Source of the DNA: Cycas panzhihuaensis
Taxonomy: Eukaryota; Cycadophyta
DNA: 64,000 bases
NCBI GenBank assembly: GCA_023213395.1
Contig: CM041465.1
Location: 216,759,741 to 216,823,740, forward strand
Direction: 5' to 3'
Below the pieces are notes generated by a model. It saw only the letters and a program-made list of their open reading frames with translations, was not told the DNA's origin and did no database searches. The translations under genes were made by a program, and so were the position numbers. This document shows, in pieces, positions 36,430 through 50,439 of the stretch; the first letter of the stretch is position 1, and every line of letters begins with the position of its first letter.

Positions 36430-38800
36430 CCTTAGGACTATAAGTATGATTACTATCAAGAATATAAGGCCCAAGATGGTTGTCCTCCTCATGAAAACTA
36501 TCTTAGGTATGAAGGATACAAGACCCATGTCTACCCTCCTAAGGGATCAATTGACTTGTATGAAATCCCTATTAAGTAAGGTTATTCTAAACATCCCCAA
36601 ATGCACTTGGGGAATCCATCCTTAGCAATTTCTTCAACTACTCAAGAAGAGGTTCATATTGTCCATCTACTTTCAAAGCCTGTCCTCACTAGGATTCCTT
36701 CTCCTATTCCTGTCCTAGGCTATCAAGGTCCTTTTCATCAAGATACCCACACCATAACGTTGTCTTCATATCTGCCCCTTAACCAACATCAAGAACAACC
36801 TAATCCTCTTTCTTAAGAGTATTAACCCCTTCATGACAATCACACTTATACATTTAATGTTCCACCTTCCCCTTGCCCTTCCCATCTTCCTACCTTAAAG
36901 GCATCTCCTATCCCACTTAATGGGATATGAGACACTAAGTCAATTCACTCCCAACCTCAAATACTAGTTAACACAAGGTAGGGAAGGGTTCAAGTTCCTC
37001 TCATGCCTTCTATTTCGTACATTATTTCATTTGAGAACTCTACTTAAGAACACTAACTTACCTTAGGATACCCACATCAAGAATTGACATCACATTAATT
37101 ACCTCACTTAGGACCTAGTGGGAGACCATCCCATCTACGTAGGTATAAGTATCTACATATCACTTTATAAGATCCACCATGTATTGGACATATCCCTTCT
37201 TATTATGTCTCTTGCCTGAGTCAAAGGAATCCTCATCCCTCACCCTACCAAAACATAATACATAATGTGAGACTACCTCCTTCTTAGCCACATAAGAGGC
37301 CTACACCTTCTACTCCTTCATACCACATGTATGACAATTATATTAGTATATAAGACATATTAGAAAGTTCATGTGCCCATATTCCTTTTGATCAACACAT
37401 GCACCAATATCAAATCTTAAGACCTATAAGAGGACCTACATTATCCTTTAGTTCTAAACCTAACTACCCTCATCAACCTATCCCAACACCTAGTCCCTCC
37501 TCTCCAATACACCCCAACAATAATACCATATCCCTTATCTAGGAATTTATCTCAACCCTACTACATGGTTTACTGTTTCTTATTCTCCACCTTCTCATCT
37601 ACCCCACTATGACCATCCTCTGCCCTTTCATCCACCCCACTACAACCAACCTCTACCTAGAACTTCCATGACTTATCAACAACCTCATCCTCACACTCTT
37701 CTACATTGAGGTCTAAGAGGCCATTTGTTGATTATATGAGGTCTCCATTTTCATAAGAGGTCCTCTTCTTATCCATGCCTCTGTTCCTTCCTAAATTACT
37801 CAAGTTTTCAAGGGAGCATTTATAAGGTCCTATTACACATATAAAAGATTTTACACTTGCATGTGTTGATTTCCTCCTCTACAATTATGTCATGATGAGA
37901 TTATTCCTTAAATTTCTTCAAGGTGATGCCTTGTAGTGGTTTTATCATCTCCCATCTACTTCAATATTTAAATTCGAGTAACTAGTCGATGCCTTCATTA
38001 ACTACTTTGATGTTGCTAGACTATTTGAAACCAGCATTTGGTCCTTACTATCTGTCAAACAAATAATGATGAATTATCTTATGATTTCATTAGATAATTC
38101 TAAGACCTAGTTCATGCATGTCACTCTCATCTTGATTTAGGCCTCCTTTTTTATGTTTTTACTAATGCATTGATGTTTTATATTCATTTATCCTCAAGCC
38201 TAGCCCTCAAACCTACAAGGAAGCCATAATTAAATGCTTAGCTCTTAAAGATTTTAAGATTTAAGCTAGAATTAAGAAGATAGGTAAGCATATTCCAGTA
38301 AAAGAATCAAATTAAGGGCCTATTCTAGTTAGGGTGACCATAAATACGATCATCTCACATATTCTATTAGGGCTCTTAAGAACACTATCAATACCAAGTT
38401 ACATACTGAGAATCCCCCTACTTTTAAACATAAGTAAAAAACCAAAATTATCTATTATATCAAGCGAAAAAAATGCTAAGATCCTCTTCCTTCTTCAATA
38501 AAGAAAATCCCTTGGTGTTCTTATTACCAAACTAATACTTAGGATAAGAATTAGTGTCAAGCAGTTTAGGACATGGGTCATAAGACCCCAACTACTAATA
38601 ATCTTACATCTAAGCTAAACCAAGAATAATTGGTCTATAAATACCCCTTGCCTAAACATGGTTCAAAGAATACTAAGGATAAAAACAATGAAAAAATTAA
38701 ACAAGATGGTGCCAGCAATAACAAGAGTGCAAGCTCTAAGCTAAGTAAGAAATGTATGGCCTTACCCAAAGGAGGTTGTAAATGAACTAATAACTAAAAT
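36430..38800 (+). pseudogene. Element D gag remnant
   Basis: A Pro/Tyr/His-rich leader (36,430-37,800) is followed by a capsid-like segment near 37,905-38,060 reading LQGDAL, then WFYHLPSTSIFKFE, then NYFDVARLFETS, which aligns with B gag at 21,860-21,980. Dense stops; not translatable. Confidence 0.65.
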
Positions 38801-38999
38801 TGCTTGACTCCTAAAGGTGGTGAGACTAAGAGAATAATCAATATGCTTTAGGTAATAAAGAACCCATACATGTCCAAATCCCCTAAAGATTTACCAATTA
38901 AAAACCCTAATTATTTACCTCTTATCCCACCTTAACCTATTCATTTTAAGTCTATTCCTTCCACTTCAAAGGATAGATCTTTCTCTTTAGTCGATGAGT

Positions 39000-39560
39000 T
39001 GAAGTCCCATTTCTAATTAGATTTTAGTCATGGATTTATTGATGAATTACCCGAAGCAATGTCAACTCTTACTTAATGACTTGGGGGTTCCTATTCCCAA
39101 CTCCCTAACAAGCGTTAACCTCTTATTTGATCCCTTTATTCCACCTAGTGAAATGAAATGAAACCATAATGATATTCCTCTATTCTACATTAAGATATGT
39201 AAAAAGGACATCAATATTTGATGCGTCATTATTGATGAAAGTTTATTAGTAAATGTAATCCCTCTTTATTTAGTAGAGGATTTAGAAATTATTGCTTATT
39301 AACCTTGTGAGTAGATATGTCAAGAATACAATAAGAACTAAAAGGTACCATTAGGGCAAGTCATTCTCCATTTCACCTTATAAGGGAAGACAATTATGGT
39401 TGACCTTACCATCATAGACTTAGACTTAGAATATAGTATTCTCTTAGGAGGACCTTAAATTAATCAAATATCTATCGCTTATTCATCACTCTTTAATGAG
39501 CTTAGATTCATTAATAAGGGAGAGTTAAAGGTGGTCAAGCACAAAGATAAATCCATTAAG
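39000..39560 (+). pseudogene. Element D protease remnant
   Basis: VIIDESLLVNVIPL near 39,220-39,265 corresponds to the B protease active-site segment, with the Asp kept and the following residues changed. YSILLGGP near 39,430-39,455 and LRFINKGELKVVKHK near 39,500-39,545 match the conserved end of the domain in B (23,518-23,620). Confidence 0.65.
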
Positions 39561-40989
39561 CAATCTGTTCTATTGGTGGAAACTATCTTGGAGATGGGGA
39601 AACCCTATAACTCCTTTAAATATTTCTTTTAATCTTTAGGCCTTAAGAAATACTTTACCATTAAGACTCTTTCCTTGTCTAAGTAAGAAGTTAAAGGCAT
39701 TAGCATGGTTGATAGTATTCCCTTAGGGGAAAGCTCTTCATCATGCCAATCTAGTGTGGAAATCTTTCAAAATCTTTCCTAATTCTTACACCTTTGGAGG
39801 AGACTTTTCCCCTCCATTCTATGAATTCTCTATAAAATTCTATTCAAATGGAATAAGACCTTAGTCACCGTGCTAGTTTGTCATCACATTAAGCAAATTA
39901 TGATGTTGATATATTGCAAAACAATCCCTGCTCATGGTAAGAAACCAGTTTCTTAGGTTCATCCTCTAATGAGCTAGATTTCACATGTGTCCTTTATTTA
40001 TATCATATGAATAATATTTCGAGCATTGTTGTGCCTATTGCTTGCCCTTCCAGGTGAGTATCTTTATCTCAAGCTCTCACTTCTTCATCTAATAAAGTAA
40101 CTTATTGTGAGTCTCCTTTCTAAATTGTATGGTTTAATTGACATGGTGAGAAACTCCTCATATATAAATATCCTGATCTCTCACCTTTAAAAGATAAAAC
40201 ATCCCCTTTACATACCTCGCCCAAACTAAGTTCGACACATAGGAGAGAATTTAGAGAGGTCAACATGATTACTACTATCTCTCTCTTAGCTAATGAGATT
40301 GTTTAGGAGGATATTATACCATCTCTCACCCATGTATCACCTCTTGTGAATCACCTTACAAATGATAAGTCTAGTTTTCATCAGATTATGTAGTCAAATT
40401 GGGAGTTTCTTGAGCATCTTAGTCCATTTTCATATATTCCCATGATAATAGATATCTTTGTAAAATAAGGCCATGTTTTTCTTATAAAGACACCTCTTTC
40501 AAGTTTACCTCATCTTTCTCAACCTCATCCTAAAGGTTCTATCTTTAGAGATCTCTTTAATCTCGATCATTTCTAGAATGATGAGGTAATTCTAGAGCAC
40601 TTAGCTAAAGCCTCACCCAATCTCCCTCTCAATCATCATAAGCTTAGTTTTGGTCATCTTATTTTATCTTTATCTAGATTAGATCAACCTTCACAAGACC
40701 ATCCACCTTTTTCAAGTCCTACCCCTCCTCACTTCGAGAAAGGGAATGTTATACTTGTCAATGAGACAATAGATATTGATTTGGAGATGGGTAAAACTCT
40801 AAAATAATCAAAATATGAGTAGACTACTCCCTAGAAGAAGTAAAATAACTCAAGGAGCTTTTTTAAAAGTTTATATTAGTCTCTACCTAGGATTACAATG
40901 ACAAGCAAAGCCTTCACCCCTAATGTTATAGTCCATAACATCACCATAATTCTAGGGGCCACATCTAAAAGGTAGAAACAAAGACCTGT

Positions 40990-43530
40990 CTACCTTCATC
41001 TATCAATGACTATTAAATAAGAAGTTGAGAAACTTATAAAAGTAAGATTCATCAAGAGTATTGACTATTCATAATGGGTCTCTAACATAGTCCCTATTAC
41101 TAAAAGGAATGGGTCAATTCGAAGATGTATTAATTTTCATGATATCAATGATGCTTGTCATAAGGATAATTTTCCTCTCCTATTATTGGATCAAATTTAG
41201 GAGTAGACTATTGGTTTTGAAGTTATATCCCTTATGGACGATAGTATAATTAAATTTTTATCTCTCCTAAAGACCATCACAAGACTACCTTTACCACTCC
41301 ATAGGGAACCTATAAGGTTATGCCATTTGGCCTCAAAAATATTGGAGCCACCTACCAACGGGATATGGTTTTTATCTTTCATGACTACATCGAAGTTATA
41401 ATAGTCATGTACTTGGATGACATGTTTGCTCTATCCCACTATAAGAGAGATCATATTAAATATTTAAGAACCATCTTTGAATGATACCATAAATTTTACC
41501 TTTGTCTCAATCTAACCAAATATATGTTTGATGTTACTTCAAGAAAGATACTAAGAAACATAGTCTCCTATGATAGTATAAGGGTATACCCTAAAAAGGT
41601 AATAGTTATTATCAAATTCCACTACTATGAACTTAGAAATAAGTTAAATCATTTCTTGGCAAGTTGGGTTTTTATAGTGATTCATTACAAACTTTGCATT
41701 AAATGACAAGCCCATTACTAACCTTCTAAAAAAGGGAGCTTCCCTTACTTAGATTACACTTATTCAAGAGTCTTTTGATAAATCAAAGCATGCATTAAGC
41801 TTAGCCCCTACACTTGCTTCTCCCCTCTTTGATAAACACTTCATCTTTTATGCATCTTCTATGGAAGAATCCCTTGGGGGTATGCTTGCTCAAGAAGATG
41901 AATTTGGGAGAGAGTGAGTTATTTGCTTTATAAGACCCTTGTTGCTATTAAAGTCAACTACTCCCATTCAAAGAAAGAATGTCTATGATTAATATTTGCT
42001 ACTAAGAAACTACACCATTTTCTTCTTGGCAACACCACCTTCCTCATTATCCAATCTGACCAAATTTGTTTCTTGCTCACTAAGAGCGATCACATTAGGT
42101 AAGTAGGCAAATGAGTGTTCTTTTTACAAGAATTTGATTTCCAAATAGTTAACTAAAAATTCAATAAGGGTATAGCGGTTGCCAAGATGATGGTAGAAGC
42201 ACCCTTTCCAAATCTAACTAATGAATCTATTGACAACAGGTTCCTTAATGAATAAATCCTTCAAGTATATAGCATCCCACTAGAAGAAGTATAATATAAA
42301 GAAATCAAGTCTTATCTCTTAAATGAAACCTTTTCTTCTTTATTTTCCTCAAAGAAGAAAAGGTAAATTAGGGCTACTACCTGCCAGTATCTACTTTTAG
42401 ATGATATCCTCTACAAGCATTCTTTTGATGGAATCCTATTAAGATGCCTCTCCCTTTTTTAGGCTTCAATTGTCCTAACTTAATGTCTTGATGATATATG
42501 GAGGCCATTTTGGGGGCCAGTCCATAAATCAGCGTATTCCTTAAATGGGATACTATTGCCCATCATTATTTAAACATGCTCAGTCATATATCCAAAAGTG
42601 TAAGAAATTCCAAACACATGCTACTTATACACCAACCTGCTTAAGCTCTTAAGTCTATTATTTCTCCATGGACTTTCTCTTAATGTGGACTTGACTTTAT
42701 TATTCAAATTTTTCCCCTATCCTCAAGTGGCCACAAGTTTATTCTAATTGCTATTGACTATTTCACTAAGTGGAATAAAGTCATTCCATTAGTCTCTGCT
42801 ACTAGAAAGATTATTACTACATTCATCTTCTAGCATATCATTTACAAATTTGGGATTCCCAACCTATCATTATTGACAATTAAACTTCATTTTGGAATCC
42901 TCAAATAGATAAGTTGTGTGAGAAATTTTATATTATCCATTGTCTTTTAGCTCCTTATCATCCCCAAGCTAATGATCAAGTTAAAGCCTTTAACAAAATA
43001 ATAGTTAGGATTTTGGCCAAGACTATGGCTAGATCCTACCCTGACTAGCATGTTTAATTATTTCCTACATTATGGGCCTATTGTACTTCTATTTAAAATG
43101 CAATAGGTATGATACCTTTCTCTCTAGTACATGGTTTTGAGCTCATTTGCCTCTATAGGTTGAGATCTGATCTTTATATATGTCTTTAAAAAAATTTACC
43201 AATGAGGAATACTAATAAGAAGCTTGTCTATTATAGTTGGAAAAAATAGATGAAACATGCCTAACAACCTTATAAAATAATCTTACCTTTAAAATTACAG
43301 CTCAAGTAGCTCATGATAGGCAATTAAGACCTCACAAGTTTTGTGTTGGTGGAAAAGTGATTAAGTTTGAGTATCTTCATAATAAGTAATGAAAGTTTGC
43401 CGCTAAATAGATAGGACCTTACCTTATCATCAAAGATCTTAAGAATGGTGCATATCACATCTCTACTCTTAATGGCCTTAAATTTCAAAATCCAGTTAAT
43501 TCACAGCTCCTACAAAAGCTCTATGCTTAA
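40990..43530 (+). pseudogene. Element D RT, RNase H and INT remnants
   Basis: The RT keeps HKDNFPLLLLDQI near 41,160-41,200 and an intact-looking YLDDM active site at 41,410-41,424. RNase H traces run from about 41,830 to 42,290 and continue straight into the INT leader, without a second RNase H between. INT shows CKKFQTHATY near 42,600, IDKLCEKFYIIHC near 42,907-42,945 and IGMIPFSLVHGFEL near 43,105-43,145. The C-domain follows (VIKFEYLHNK, IGPYLIIKDLKNGAYHIS) and ends near 43,530. Confidence 0.75.
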
Positions 43531-44639
43531 AAATTAGAACATCACATCCCTCCGTAATGAGTATAAACTGTGGATTTAAGAAACTTATCTATTAAAGAGC
43601 CTAAATTATAGTAGCCTCCCCCATCCTATAAGATGGATATCCCTCTGTAATGAGGATAAAAAGATGGTTTTAAAAGTCACACCATCTAATGAGCTTAAAC
43701 TATGGTTAATTCTTCTCTCTCTATTTTTAAACATCACTTTGATACATATATAGCTTTCCTCCTTCTTTGTCTTAGCTCCCTAATCAAGCTTGATGCTTTC
43801 TCACATGTAAATCAATCATAACAATCATGTAAGACTACCATCTCACTACTAGATATAGGCATTATTTATTAGGCACATACTTTAACTTTACTTACTCTAA
43901 CTATAGCATTATTACTCCTCCTTCCTAAGTTTCATACTTAGGAGGTAAGGGAGACCCCCAACTTTGATTATAAAGGCAATAGTTAAGTATAAGCATAGAT
44001 AGTCAGCTTCTTCTATTATGTGAGGGACTTGTTCCTTTTGAGACTTTCACCCATGACTTTTAGATCTTGGCTTACTTTGCTCTTTTGTGAACTTATGAAT
44101 GCCCTTCATAGATTTGCTAACCATTTACCTACACTTGTTCAACCTTTTATTTACTATGGTTCCTAACATCTTTTCATTATTCTCCTAAGGTTGTTGCTCA
44201 TTTTGTTGTCATCCCCTTACACTTAGAGACACTTTTATTTAGAGATCCTTTCAACTCCCATAGTTCAACCTTCAAGGATTCAAGTTTTTTCTCTCATCTT
44301 CTTAGTTTTATTAAAAAGATTACCCTTAATGTAGCTTGAGAAGTTTCGATGTTTCATGATTAGGTTGATCATCATTTACTTAGTATGTTCATTCTCTCTT
44401 TTCATCGTATCTCAACAAAAATTGTGTGATAATTATAGTCTAGTGATGAAGGATTATCTTCTAAAAATTGGGTTCAATGATACTTAGTTCACCATGACTC
44501 TCATATGAACCTTTGTATGGAATGATAGTAGTGGAGTTTTAAAAAAAAGAAGGAAGCTAGTCAAGAAAGAAAGTTATCCCTTTATACTTTGCATCCTCTT
44601 ATAATTCAAAGCAAGTCACATGATGACATTGTCCCCACC

Positions 44640-45063
44640 TATATTAGTGTAGTTTGGGTTCATTATGATATGTCATTCAAGACCTTTGGATCTAGTTGCT
44701 TAGGCCCATCGTGGTCTCAACTACGATCAAAATTTGTTTGACAATCTACAGCATTTTACTTTCATATGTATTTTGGGCGATACTCTTATGATAAGAAAAC
44801 CTAATCATGATCCTATCTCCTTCTCATCTTATAATTAAAACCAAGTCTTTTATATAGGAACCACTTCCTCATATGTTAATTCTCGCATCTTCCCCATATC
44901 TACCATTTTATCTTTGAGTTTAATCCTTTCTTACCATAGCATTGAGTAGAGATATCAATGGGGGCAATCAAGGTAATCTATGAGTGTTTATTATTACATG
45001 GGTAGTTCATGACTAATTAAGAAATCTCTTAACCTATGTTGGTATGTCCCTACCTCAACCAAC
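44640..45063 (+). pseudogene. Element D second RNase H, cut after its first codons
   Basis: The spacer at 44,640-44,900 aligns loosely with the DNA before element C's second RNase H (about 52,990-53,180; both contain GGTCTCAA followed by a CATGATTGAAA-like run). Near 44,950-44,985 the frame reads DINGGNQGNL, matching the start of C's domain (NDGGSHGNL). Element C then begins at 45,064, so the remainder of the domain is displaced to the right. Confidence 0.5.
45059..45063. repeat. Left target site of element C (CCAAC)
   Basis: CCAAC precedes the LTR start TATTCCC (a mutated TG start) of element C. The partner copy after C's 3' LTR is not visible because copia E interrupts that LTR. Confidence 0.35.
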
Positions 45064-45470
45064 TATTCCCTAGCTTATGAGAATGGGATTTGGATGATCA
45101 ATCAAGTAAGGTAAGTACAAGTATGTTCCTATCCTTTTTACTCTTTATTTGACTTATGCTTGAGATTATGAAACGGATATATGCTTGTTGATTGATGATG
45201 ATCAGGATGTAAGTCTATGGCTCTGGTGTCCCCTTGCTAGTCTTCCCATGATTAGAAAAGACACCTCCCTAATTCTCTTGCAGCTTATTTAATCTTGATT
45301 GTCACCTTATCTTCTTAATGTTTAGACTTAATTCCATCTTTTTACCACCCATTTTGACTGATAAAGGGTTTAAGATCTATTATTCATCAGGTTGTCTAAT
45401 TACATGAAGATTTTATTGCCTAAAATCAACTTTGTTTTCATATCACATATTATTTTGATTATGTTCATGA

Positions 45471-45530
45471 TACTATGAATATACTTGCAATACTATTGGT
45501 ATATCTATAATACTATAAATATATTTGTGG
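45471..45530. repeat. 3 x 20-bp tandem array in element C 5' LTR
   Basis: Three 20-base units start at 45,471, 45,491 and 45,511, each beginning TACTAT and AT-rich after that. The 3' LTR has the matching array at 55,099-55,158, so it was present when C inserted. Confidence 0.8.
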
Positions 45531-46909
45531 TACAACTATCACCAACTCATATTTGGGTTTAATGGTAATAACTGACTCTTAATTATAAATCTGTTAGACC
45601 TGATGCACCATAGCAGCCCCAGGTCAAGTCATATCCACCTTGAGAAGCTAAATAAGACTCAATCTTTTGCTCATCTCTATGCTTGTTTTATCAAACCATA
45701 AGCATGACTCATACTTTTTAGGAGGTTATTTTCTCCATATTGTGGGCAAAAAACCACCATCTCTCTACATCATTTTCACCTATAAATCCCTCTCTATTTT
45801 CCAAAGAGAGGGGGAAACAAATTAAGACTTAAGCTACTATATCGTTATGTTGTAAGGATTCTACTAGACACTAGCAACTTGGGACTAAACACCTAGCTAT
45901 ACTTTGAGAGAGCACAAGCAAGTCTTTATAAATCATTGAGGAGCCTTTGAGGGAGTGAGTTATAGTAACCATTAGCCTTATCTATTTCCAAGGTATAGGT
46001 ATATGCCTCCTCCCTTGTTTAGGTAAGTCTTCCCTCTCAACTTCATCTAATTCATACCAAGATGTGTGGTTTTAAGATGATTATATGTTAAGTAGTTCCT
46101 TTGAAGTCTATTTCCTTTTATTGAATGAGTTATATGTCCTTTTGCTCCTTTTTCCTTGTTCTTAATTAGTGTATTTCAACAAGCTATAGGATTTAGGGAG
46201 GTTTCCTAAGTACATATTAGGAAACTGCTCATATTTAGGGGATGGTTGCCATCCTGAGGCACCCCCATATCCATTTCATTATATTTTCTTTCACTTATAT
46301 TTGAGGTATCTTGTGTGAAGCTTTGAATCCTATTTTGTGAGCTAAATACAAGGTTGAAATATCATTGATTATTCCATTGCTTTTCTTTCTTCTATGATTC
46401 ACTAACTTACATGTAAGAGAAAGAAACATAACTTTTAAAATCATGAATCCACCACATCCACTTAAGAGAAGTTGTGACCATTGCCTATATTAACTACATC
46501 TCAAGGAGGTAAGTTATAAGTTCATTTGGTTAAACTTTCTTTTGAATTTAGTGATTTGTTACTCTCTTTTTTCGTCATAAGAGATATTCAGCAAGCCAAA
46601 ACACTATCAAATTTTCCTCCTAGGTAGGTAAGTATTAGCGCTTTTTACTTCTATTGCATAAGGAATGTTGTAGGTTTATAGGCAAGAGACAATGCTTCTC
46701 CAACCATCTCAATTCTAGGTACGCATCTTTTTCCTCACTCTTTCTTTACACTTTTTTGTCCTTTTTGTTTCATTAAAAAAAGAAAATAAAAGAAATAGGA
46801 AAGAAAGAATTAATGAATAAAAAATGAAAAGGGATAAGAGAGAGAAGAAATAGTATGTGAACTTCTATATTCTTCTTTTTTCCCTTTTTCTCTTTGCTTT
46901 CCTTAAAAA

Positions 46910-46912
<3 letters not shown>

Positions 46913-46956
<44 letters not shown>
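46913..46956. repeat. (AG)22 microsatellite
   Basis: An uninterrupted AG run inside C's 5' LTR. It creates a meaningless Arg-Glu open frame at 46,894-47,127. Similar but shorter GA runs occur at comparable sites in B's LTRs (19,645 and 35,460). Confidence 0.95.
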
Positions 46957-46961
<5 letters not shown>

Positions 46962-47543
46962 GAAGAAGAGAGAAATATGCTTTAGGTTATCTACCTATTT
47001 TCATTTATTGCCCTCTTTCCCCTCTCAACTCCTAAAAAAAAAAAAAGGAAAAGTAAATGCTTTACCTTTCTTTACAGTTTCTCTTTTATGCACTTGCATC
47101 TATTTGTGCCTTAGCATTACATTTTAGAGTAGGGCTCCAAAGTGTTAGATTACATCTTAGGTAGTTAACCCTACACATGAGGAGGTATCATGCTCATGTG
47201 AGTCCCAAATTCATAAGGGAGAAACAAAAACCTATTAGGAAAAAGTAAGAGTATTTATTGAAAGAAAAAAAACACATAGTTTCACTTAGTAGTATGTAGT
47301 ATATTTTCATTACATAGTTGTGTATTTCTTCCACTTGTATACACACATAGTATCATTTAAGTGCCCTTGGTTCAGGCTTATACGGAAAACTGAAACTACT
47401 ACCCTTGCACTCGCACTCAAATACCGCATAGGCGCCCTTTGTGGGTGTTTTAAGATTAGTCATATACGTATAAAACTCAACACCTTAGGTTCATTGTCAC
47501 CTAATTGTAACCATCTTATATTGCCCTCACTAAGGGCATTTCA

Positions 47544-47564
47544 CTGGTGACTATATTGGGGATT
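47544..47564 (+). other. Element C primer-binding-like site
   Basis: TGGTGACTATATTGGGGATT begins one base after the LTR end. It shares TGGTGAC and the downstream TA-T-GGGA pattern with B's site at 20,295. Confidence 0.6.
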
Positions 47565-47779
47565 CATTGGTAGGAGAGCTAAATGTTTACCTTAGGCATC
47601 TTATACCTCTTTTCTCTGTATTCCAGTTAGTTAGGGTGTTAAGTAGCTATCAGCATCATCCCTAACATCACCTTATTCCCATCTTTTTATAAGGGAGTAA
47701 TAAACCCATTCATGTGCTACATATTGCACTAATTATGTGGGTTACCTCCTTTAGAAGTCCTACATGTTTATGCCCCTAT

Positions 47780-50200
47780 TGAATCAAGTGACTAAGAGTC
47801 ACTGATTGAGGAATACCTAATTAATTTGGCATATGACTCATACTCCCATGATTGGCTCCTACTTGAGGCCTCCTACTCCTATGAGGATCCTGCCCATACT
47901 GGCATTAATCCTTTTTACCAACCACAAGAATAAATGGAATCCTACCTTGTGGCCCCTCATCCATATGTACCTGAAGGGCCCTAGATTCATGTTCATGCTT
48001 CATATCCATAGCATGTATCAAATCCTTTTCTAATATACCAGGGTCAATATGGACTGTCATCAGCCTCCAAAGACCCAACACATATGCCACCCATAGATGT
48101 GATAAAGGATTTAAGGGAGTGTTTTAAAGTGGCTGTTAATCAACCCCCCCCCCTCCTAAAAAAAAAAAGGTTGCAAAGATTCCTCCCTAGCTCATCGCTT
48201 ACCACCTCCACCATTCCCCCACTTACCTCTACTCAACCACCACCACCTAGTCTTTTGAAAGCTACTTCTATTGAATTTATTTCCACAAGTGCTTTGATTG
48301 ATAATGAACCTCCATAAGGTATGTAAGCCTCACAAGTGGGGGTAAATGCACCCCCTCTCCACACCACCATTTCTTAATCAAGCATGCCTCATTTGCCTCC
48401 TATACCCACCATACCTCCATGCCCTCACTACCAAGGGCAAGGAGGATCACTCCCCATTCACCCTCATTTGCAATATGGGGATTTGTCCTTATATGTTCCC
48501 CCTTATTATAATTCATAATCATGGGGGCATGGGGTTTAAACACCCTACCAATATATGGGATAGACCCTCTCCACCTATACTAGGTTACCCCTCTTATTGG
48601 GGGTCCATTTGGGTAAAATCCTTTGCCCCATCCCTCTTCTCAATAAACGTCACCAAATCCACCCATGGTCCCCCTTCAAGGAGGACTCCCACCTTCTTAT
48701 TCTTCTACTCATTACCTCTTTATCCCTTTGGGAGCACATGTGGGCATGTCTCATGTTTATCCCCCACATCCAAGGGGTGGCCTGAGGCACCCTCGCTCAC
48801 CTCCTTATTCGTCCTATCTTTATGGAGGACCACCACCTCCTCTACATCAATTAGGATGGGCCCCATATACCCTTTCCTCTTATCCTTCTTATCATCAAGG
48901 TCATGGACCCTATCCATCCCCATGTTACCCATCCTATATGAGTGGTGGATACCCTTATGAGGCGCTTACCTATACCCTAACTGATCCATTAGCTCAACAG
49001 GGTGGTGTGCCTCTTTGTAGATTATAGATCAAGCCCTCTCTCAGTTAAAGCGTTGTAGATTAACTTACCACTCCATCCCCCTGAAGTGCCTAAATTTTAT
49101 GACACTTCCTCATAATATCATATTAATCGTGTTAAGGCTTTTTCCATGGCATATATTGATTACTAGGCATATGACCATATTTTGATGAAATTATTCCCTC
49201 AATCACTCCAAGAGGATGCATTAAAGTGGTTTTATCGCCTCCCTGTGCACTCCATTTCTACCTTTCAATAATTAGTTGACATATTCATCAACTATTTTGA
49301 TGTGGCTCAACCATTTAAGAGTAGGGTTAAAGCTTTGTTCTCACTTAAACAAGGTCACGAAGAATTAAATCATGATGTTGTTCATTGTTTTATGATCTCC
49401 TTCATTCTTCTCAGGCCATGTTGTTGGAAGAATTGAAGAGAGATATTTTTATTAATGCATTACACCATGAGATATACGTAGAAATACTCAAAATAAGGGT
49501 GACAATATGTGAGTCTATTATAGTTAAATGCTTGGCATTCGAATCTATTAAGATCCAAGTTGGTCTTTAAAAAATCACTAAAAACTCACAACACCATGAG
49601 GCACCACCTCCCCTGCATAACCATAATGGGCAACAACAATAACAAACATCTAGGCCTTCTGTTAGTATGACTAATAAGACCTTGGATCCTTTGACTTCTA
49701 TTGTTTGCTCTTTTGAGTGAATGATTTGTGATCTAAAATTACAACCTTCTCAACCCTCGCCAAAGTCACATCAACCTTAACCAAGATATCAGTAGGTCTA
49801 CCAAGCTGCCCAAACTCTCCTGCCTAAAAATGATGGTACTCAAGCACCCTAAAGGAAGAGGGTAAGGCTTCCTCCTAAAAAGAAATGGTACTCGATCCAT
49901 AGTGAGTTCACACATAATAACTCGAGGTGTTAGACCTAACACCATAAAATTACACCACCATGTAACCCCCCATCTCAATGTGCTTCTAAACCTAACTTGG
50001 AGCAACCTATACAGGAAGACCCATTCCCCAATCATGAGGAATAGGACCAAACCACATAACAATAAAGCCAACAAATAAGGAATAGAAGAGGGGCTCAACC
50101 TCCTCCCATGGACTAATTAAAGGGCAAGGAACCCACTAATACCTCATCCCCATCGAGCCTAAGGCTTAACCAACTACATCCTCCCAACCCAAGAATAAGG
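47780..50200 (+). pseudogene. Element C gag remnant
   Basis: The N-terminal part is Pro/Tyr-rich (open pieces 48,084-48,317, 48,346-48,960 and 48,665-49,027) and includes LRECFKVAVNQPPP, which aligns with LNQCFQAVSLQPPP in B near 20,850. The capsid-like part (49,200-49,570) reads ALKWFYRLPVHSI and, in the open piece 49,385-49,570, LLEELKRDIFINALHHEIYV, the counterpart of B's 22,080-22,140. A Cys/His-containing segment lies near 49,880-49,930. Confidence 0.7.
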
Positions 50201-50439
50201 GTAAGAGGATTATTTAATTGCTTAAGACCATCCAAGTGTGTCCTATCATACTGTCCCAAGCTATGAAGGAGGATGACAAGGCCTCTACTTTATAACAACC
50301 CACTTCTTCAAAGAATCTTCCAATTGAGAGTCCTGTAGTCCCCAAGACCATCCTAATGCATTTGGGGTGCTACAATTGTAGGCATACCAGTCTCTAACCC
50401 CCTAGGAAGGGGAAAGCTTTTTTTATCATTTAGGAACTC

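Larger units (their letters stand above)
36111..45063 (+). mobile_element. Element D: older Tat/Ogre-like gypsy element, host of B and C
   Basis: After about 50 bases that look like an LTR end, a primer-site-like GTGACCATACTAAGGAG near 36,167 starts the internal region. Then come gag (36,430-38,800), PR (39,000-39,560), RT (40,990-41,560), RNase H (to 42,290), INT (to 43,530), a 1.4-kb spacer, and the first codons of the second RNase H (about 44,950-44,985), which element C cuts off. All domains are homologous to B's but more decayed, consistent with D being the oldest layer. Its left LTR should lie left of 17,119; its 3' end lies beyond C and E, outside the window or unrecognised. Confidence 0.75.
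45064..47543 (+). repeat. Element C 5' LTR (2,480 bp)
   Basis: Its first 1.5 kb align with 54,655-56,202 (for example the blocks beginning at 45,110 and 54,702). It ends GGGCATTTCA, then CTGGTGAC as in element B. It contains a 3 x 20-bp tandem array (45,471-45,530) and an (AG)n tract. The last kilobase has no partner in the window because the 3' copy is interrupted. Confidence 0.8.

Noticed and set aside
46894-47127. Open frame with Arg-Glu repeats
   Set aside because: Pure consequence of the (AG)22 microsatellite.
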